The position numbers were made by a program, and so were the translations under genes. A model generated the notes under the pieces. That model was given only the letters and a program-made list of their open reading frames with translations, was not told the DNA's origin and did no database searches. 6,677 bases of DNA, taken from an uncultured Prevotellaceae bacterium. Lineage in GTDB: Bacteria > Bacteroidota > Bacteroidia > Bacteroidales > Muribaculaceae. This document shows positions 5,757-6,677 of the stretch, piece by piece. The stretch lies in contig CALZFJ010000115.1 in assembly GCA_945645715.1 (NCBI GenBank), forward strand, positions 1 to 6,677, written 5' to 3'. Within the stretch, counting starts at the first letter, position 1; every line of letters begins with the position of its first letter.

Positions 5757-6677
5757 ATGAATAGGAAATTTCTGATATATCTGATTGCCGCGTTCCTTGT
5801 GACCTCGGTAGCAGTTTCGTGTAATTCCGACAGCGATTTGGAGACCGAGCCCTACATTCCTTCGTCGAATGTGGCTATCACCTCATTCTCGCTTGTCGCT
5901 AATTCCAAGATACTTGCAAATCTCGACTCGGTGCACTTCACCATCGACCTCGACCGTGCTCTTATCTATAATGCCGACTCTCTGCCTAAGGGCACCGATG
6001 TGTCGCGTATGCTTGTGGAGCTGAAGTCAAGCGGCTCTAACGTTGAGGTGGATATGAAGAACTGCACCCGACTCACTGCCGATACCACTTTCACCTACAG
6101 CAACTCCGACACCATCGACTTCACAGGCGATGTGCGCATCGTTGTCACCGCTGCCGATGAGGTGACCAAGCGCGTTTACACCGTGAAAGTGAATGTGCAC
6201 GAGATGCTCCCCGATTCGCTCTACTGGAACCGACTTGCCCGCCGCGACTTACCTTCAATCGGCGGCCGTGTGGCACAGCAGCGCACAGTGAAATACAAGG
6301 GTAGTGCCTATTGCCTCATGAATGAGGGCGAAAGTTACACCCTCGCCACTATCGACAATCCTGCCAACAATGTGTGGACCAAGCAGGAGCTTGCACTTGC
6401 GTTCACGCCCGATGTGCGCTCGCTCACTGCTACCGACGATGCCGCATATATTCTCGACACCGAGGGCAACCTCTATTCAAGCTACGACCTCATCTCGTGG
6501 CAGCCTTGCGGTGTGGCGTGGAAGTCGATTACAGCCGGCTATCTCGACAAGGTTCTCGGTGTGGCAGCCGATGGCGGCGTGCTCACGCATGTGGCTTATC
6601 CGGCTATCGCAGGAGCGACGCTCGATGCCGTGGCTAAGGGCTTCCCCGTAGCCGAAACCAGTGATATGGTAGTGGTG
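5757..6677 (+). CDS. DUF6242-like Bacteroidales lipoprotein, C-terminus cut by window edge
   Basis: The frame is open from ATG 5757 to the right edge, giving 307 residues with no stop. Residues 1-21 are a lipoprotein signal: basic start, hydrophobic core, and a lipobox-like VAVSC ending at Cys22, the expected lipid-attachment site. The mature protein begins CNSDSDLETE, an acidic stretch resembling the export signals that send Bacteroidota lipoproteins to the cell surface. Residues about 38-150 look like a small beta-rich domain (NVAITSFSLVANSK, then DSVHFTIDLD and RVYTVKVNVHEM), a layout I associate with DUF6242 proteins. From about 175 onward short beta-strand repeats with Trp/Asp-containing turns (for example AYILDTEGNLYSSYDLISW, 230-248) suggest the start of a beta-propeller. 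The function is unknown, and no enzyme motif is visible. The family name is from memory of its typical sequence and is less certain than the lipoprotein call. Confidence 0.85.
   Translation, partial: MNRKFLIYLIAAFLVTSVAVSCNSDSDLETEPYIPSSNVAITSFSLVANSKILANLDSVHFTIDLDRALIYNADSLPKGTDVSRMLVELKSSGSNVEVDMKNCTRLTADTTFTYSNSDTIDFTGDVRIVVTAADEVTKRVYTVKVNVHEMLPDSLYWNRLARRDLPSIGGRVAQQRTVKYKGSAYCLMNEGESYTLATIDNPANNVWTKQELALAFTPDVRSLTATDDAAYILDTEGNLYSSYDLISWQPCGVAWKSITAGYLDKVLGVAADGGVLTHVAYPAIAGATLDAVAKGFPVAETSDMVVV

Noticed and set aside
1..6677. Mobile element, CRISPR array, tRNA or rRNA
   Set aside because: No transposase or integrase motifs, no regularly spaced repeats, and no tRNA- or rRNA-like sequence was seen on either strand.

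Overview
The window looks like chromosomal DNA from a Bacteroidota bacterium, most likely order Bacteroidales and possibly a gut family such as Muribaculaceae (the family is inference). Three things support this. The protein types are typical: an M6-type secreted protease, a lipoprotein with an acidic stretch after its lipid-bearing cysteine, and MenA of menaquinone synthesis. The gene starts lack strong Shine-Dalgarno sequences. The intergenic regions carry the Bacteroidota -7 promoter box TAnnTTTG, in two cases with a -33 TTG-type element about 18-19 bases upstream.

Layout from left to right: (1) 1-1300, minus strand: an exported M6-family zinc metalloprotease whose C-terminus lies beyond the left edge. 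(2) 1301-1408: a short AT-rich gap with its likely -7 box. (3) 1409-5389, minus strand: three tightly packed genes transcribed right to left. First is an AAA/ABC-type ATPase fused to a DUF4435 TOPRIM-like domain (5389-3824). Twelve bases later comes menA (3811-2927). After a further 39 bases comes an RsmF/NOL1-NOP2-sun RNA cytosine-C5 methyltransferase (2887-1409). (4) 5390-5756: a divergent intergenic region with a good promoter for the ATPase operon on the minus strand and one or two candidate promoters facing right. (5) 5757-6677, plus strand: the first 307 residues of a DUF6242-like lipoprotein, cut by the right edge.

Most of the window is ordinary Bacteroidales chromosome. MenA makes demethylmenaquinone for anaerobic respiration, the methyltransferase modifies rRNA (or tRNA), and the protease and lipoprotein act outside the cytoplasm. 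The exception is the ATPase-TOPRIM protein. Its domain order (ATPase, then DUF4435) is the same as in OLD-like defence proteins and in the merged form of the PARIS anti-phage system (AriA ATPase plus AriB TOPRIM nuclease in one chain). It appears to lead an operon with two housekeeping genes rather than sit in a defence island. It is the best candidate here for an undescribed system, but a defence role is inferred only from domain architecture. No mobile element, tRNA, rRNA or CRISPR array was seen.
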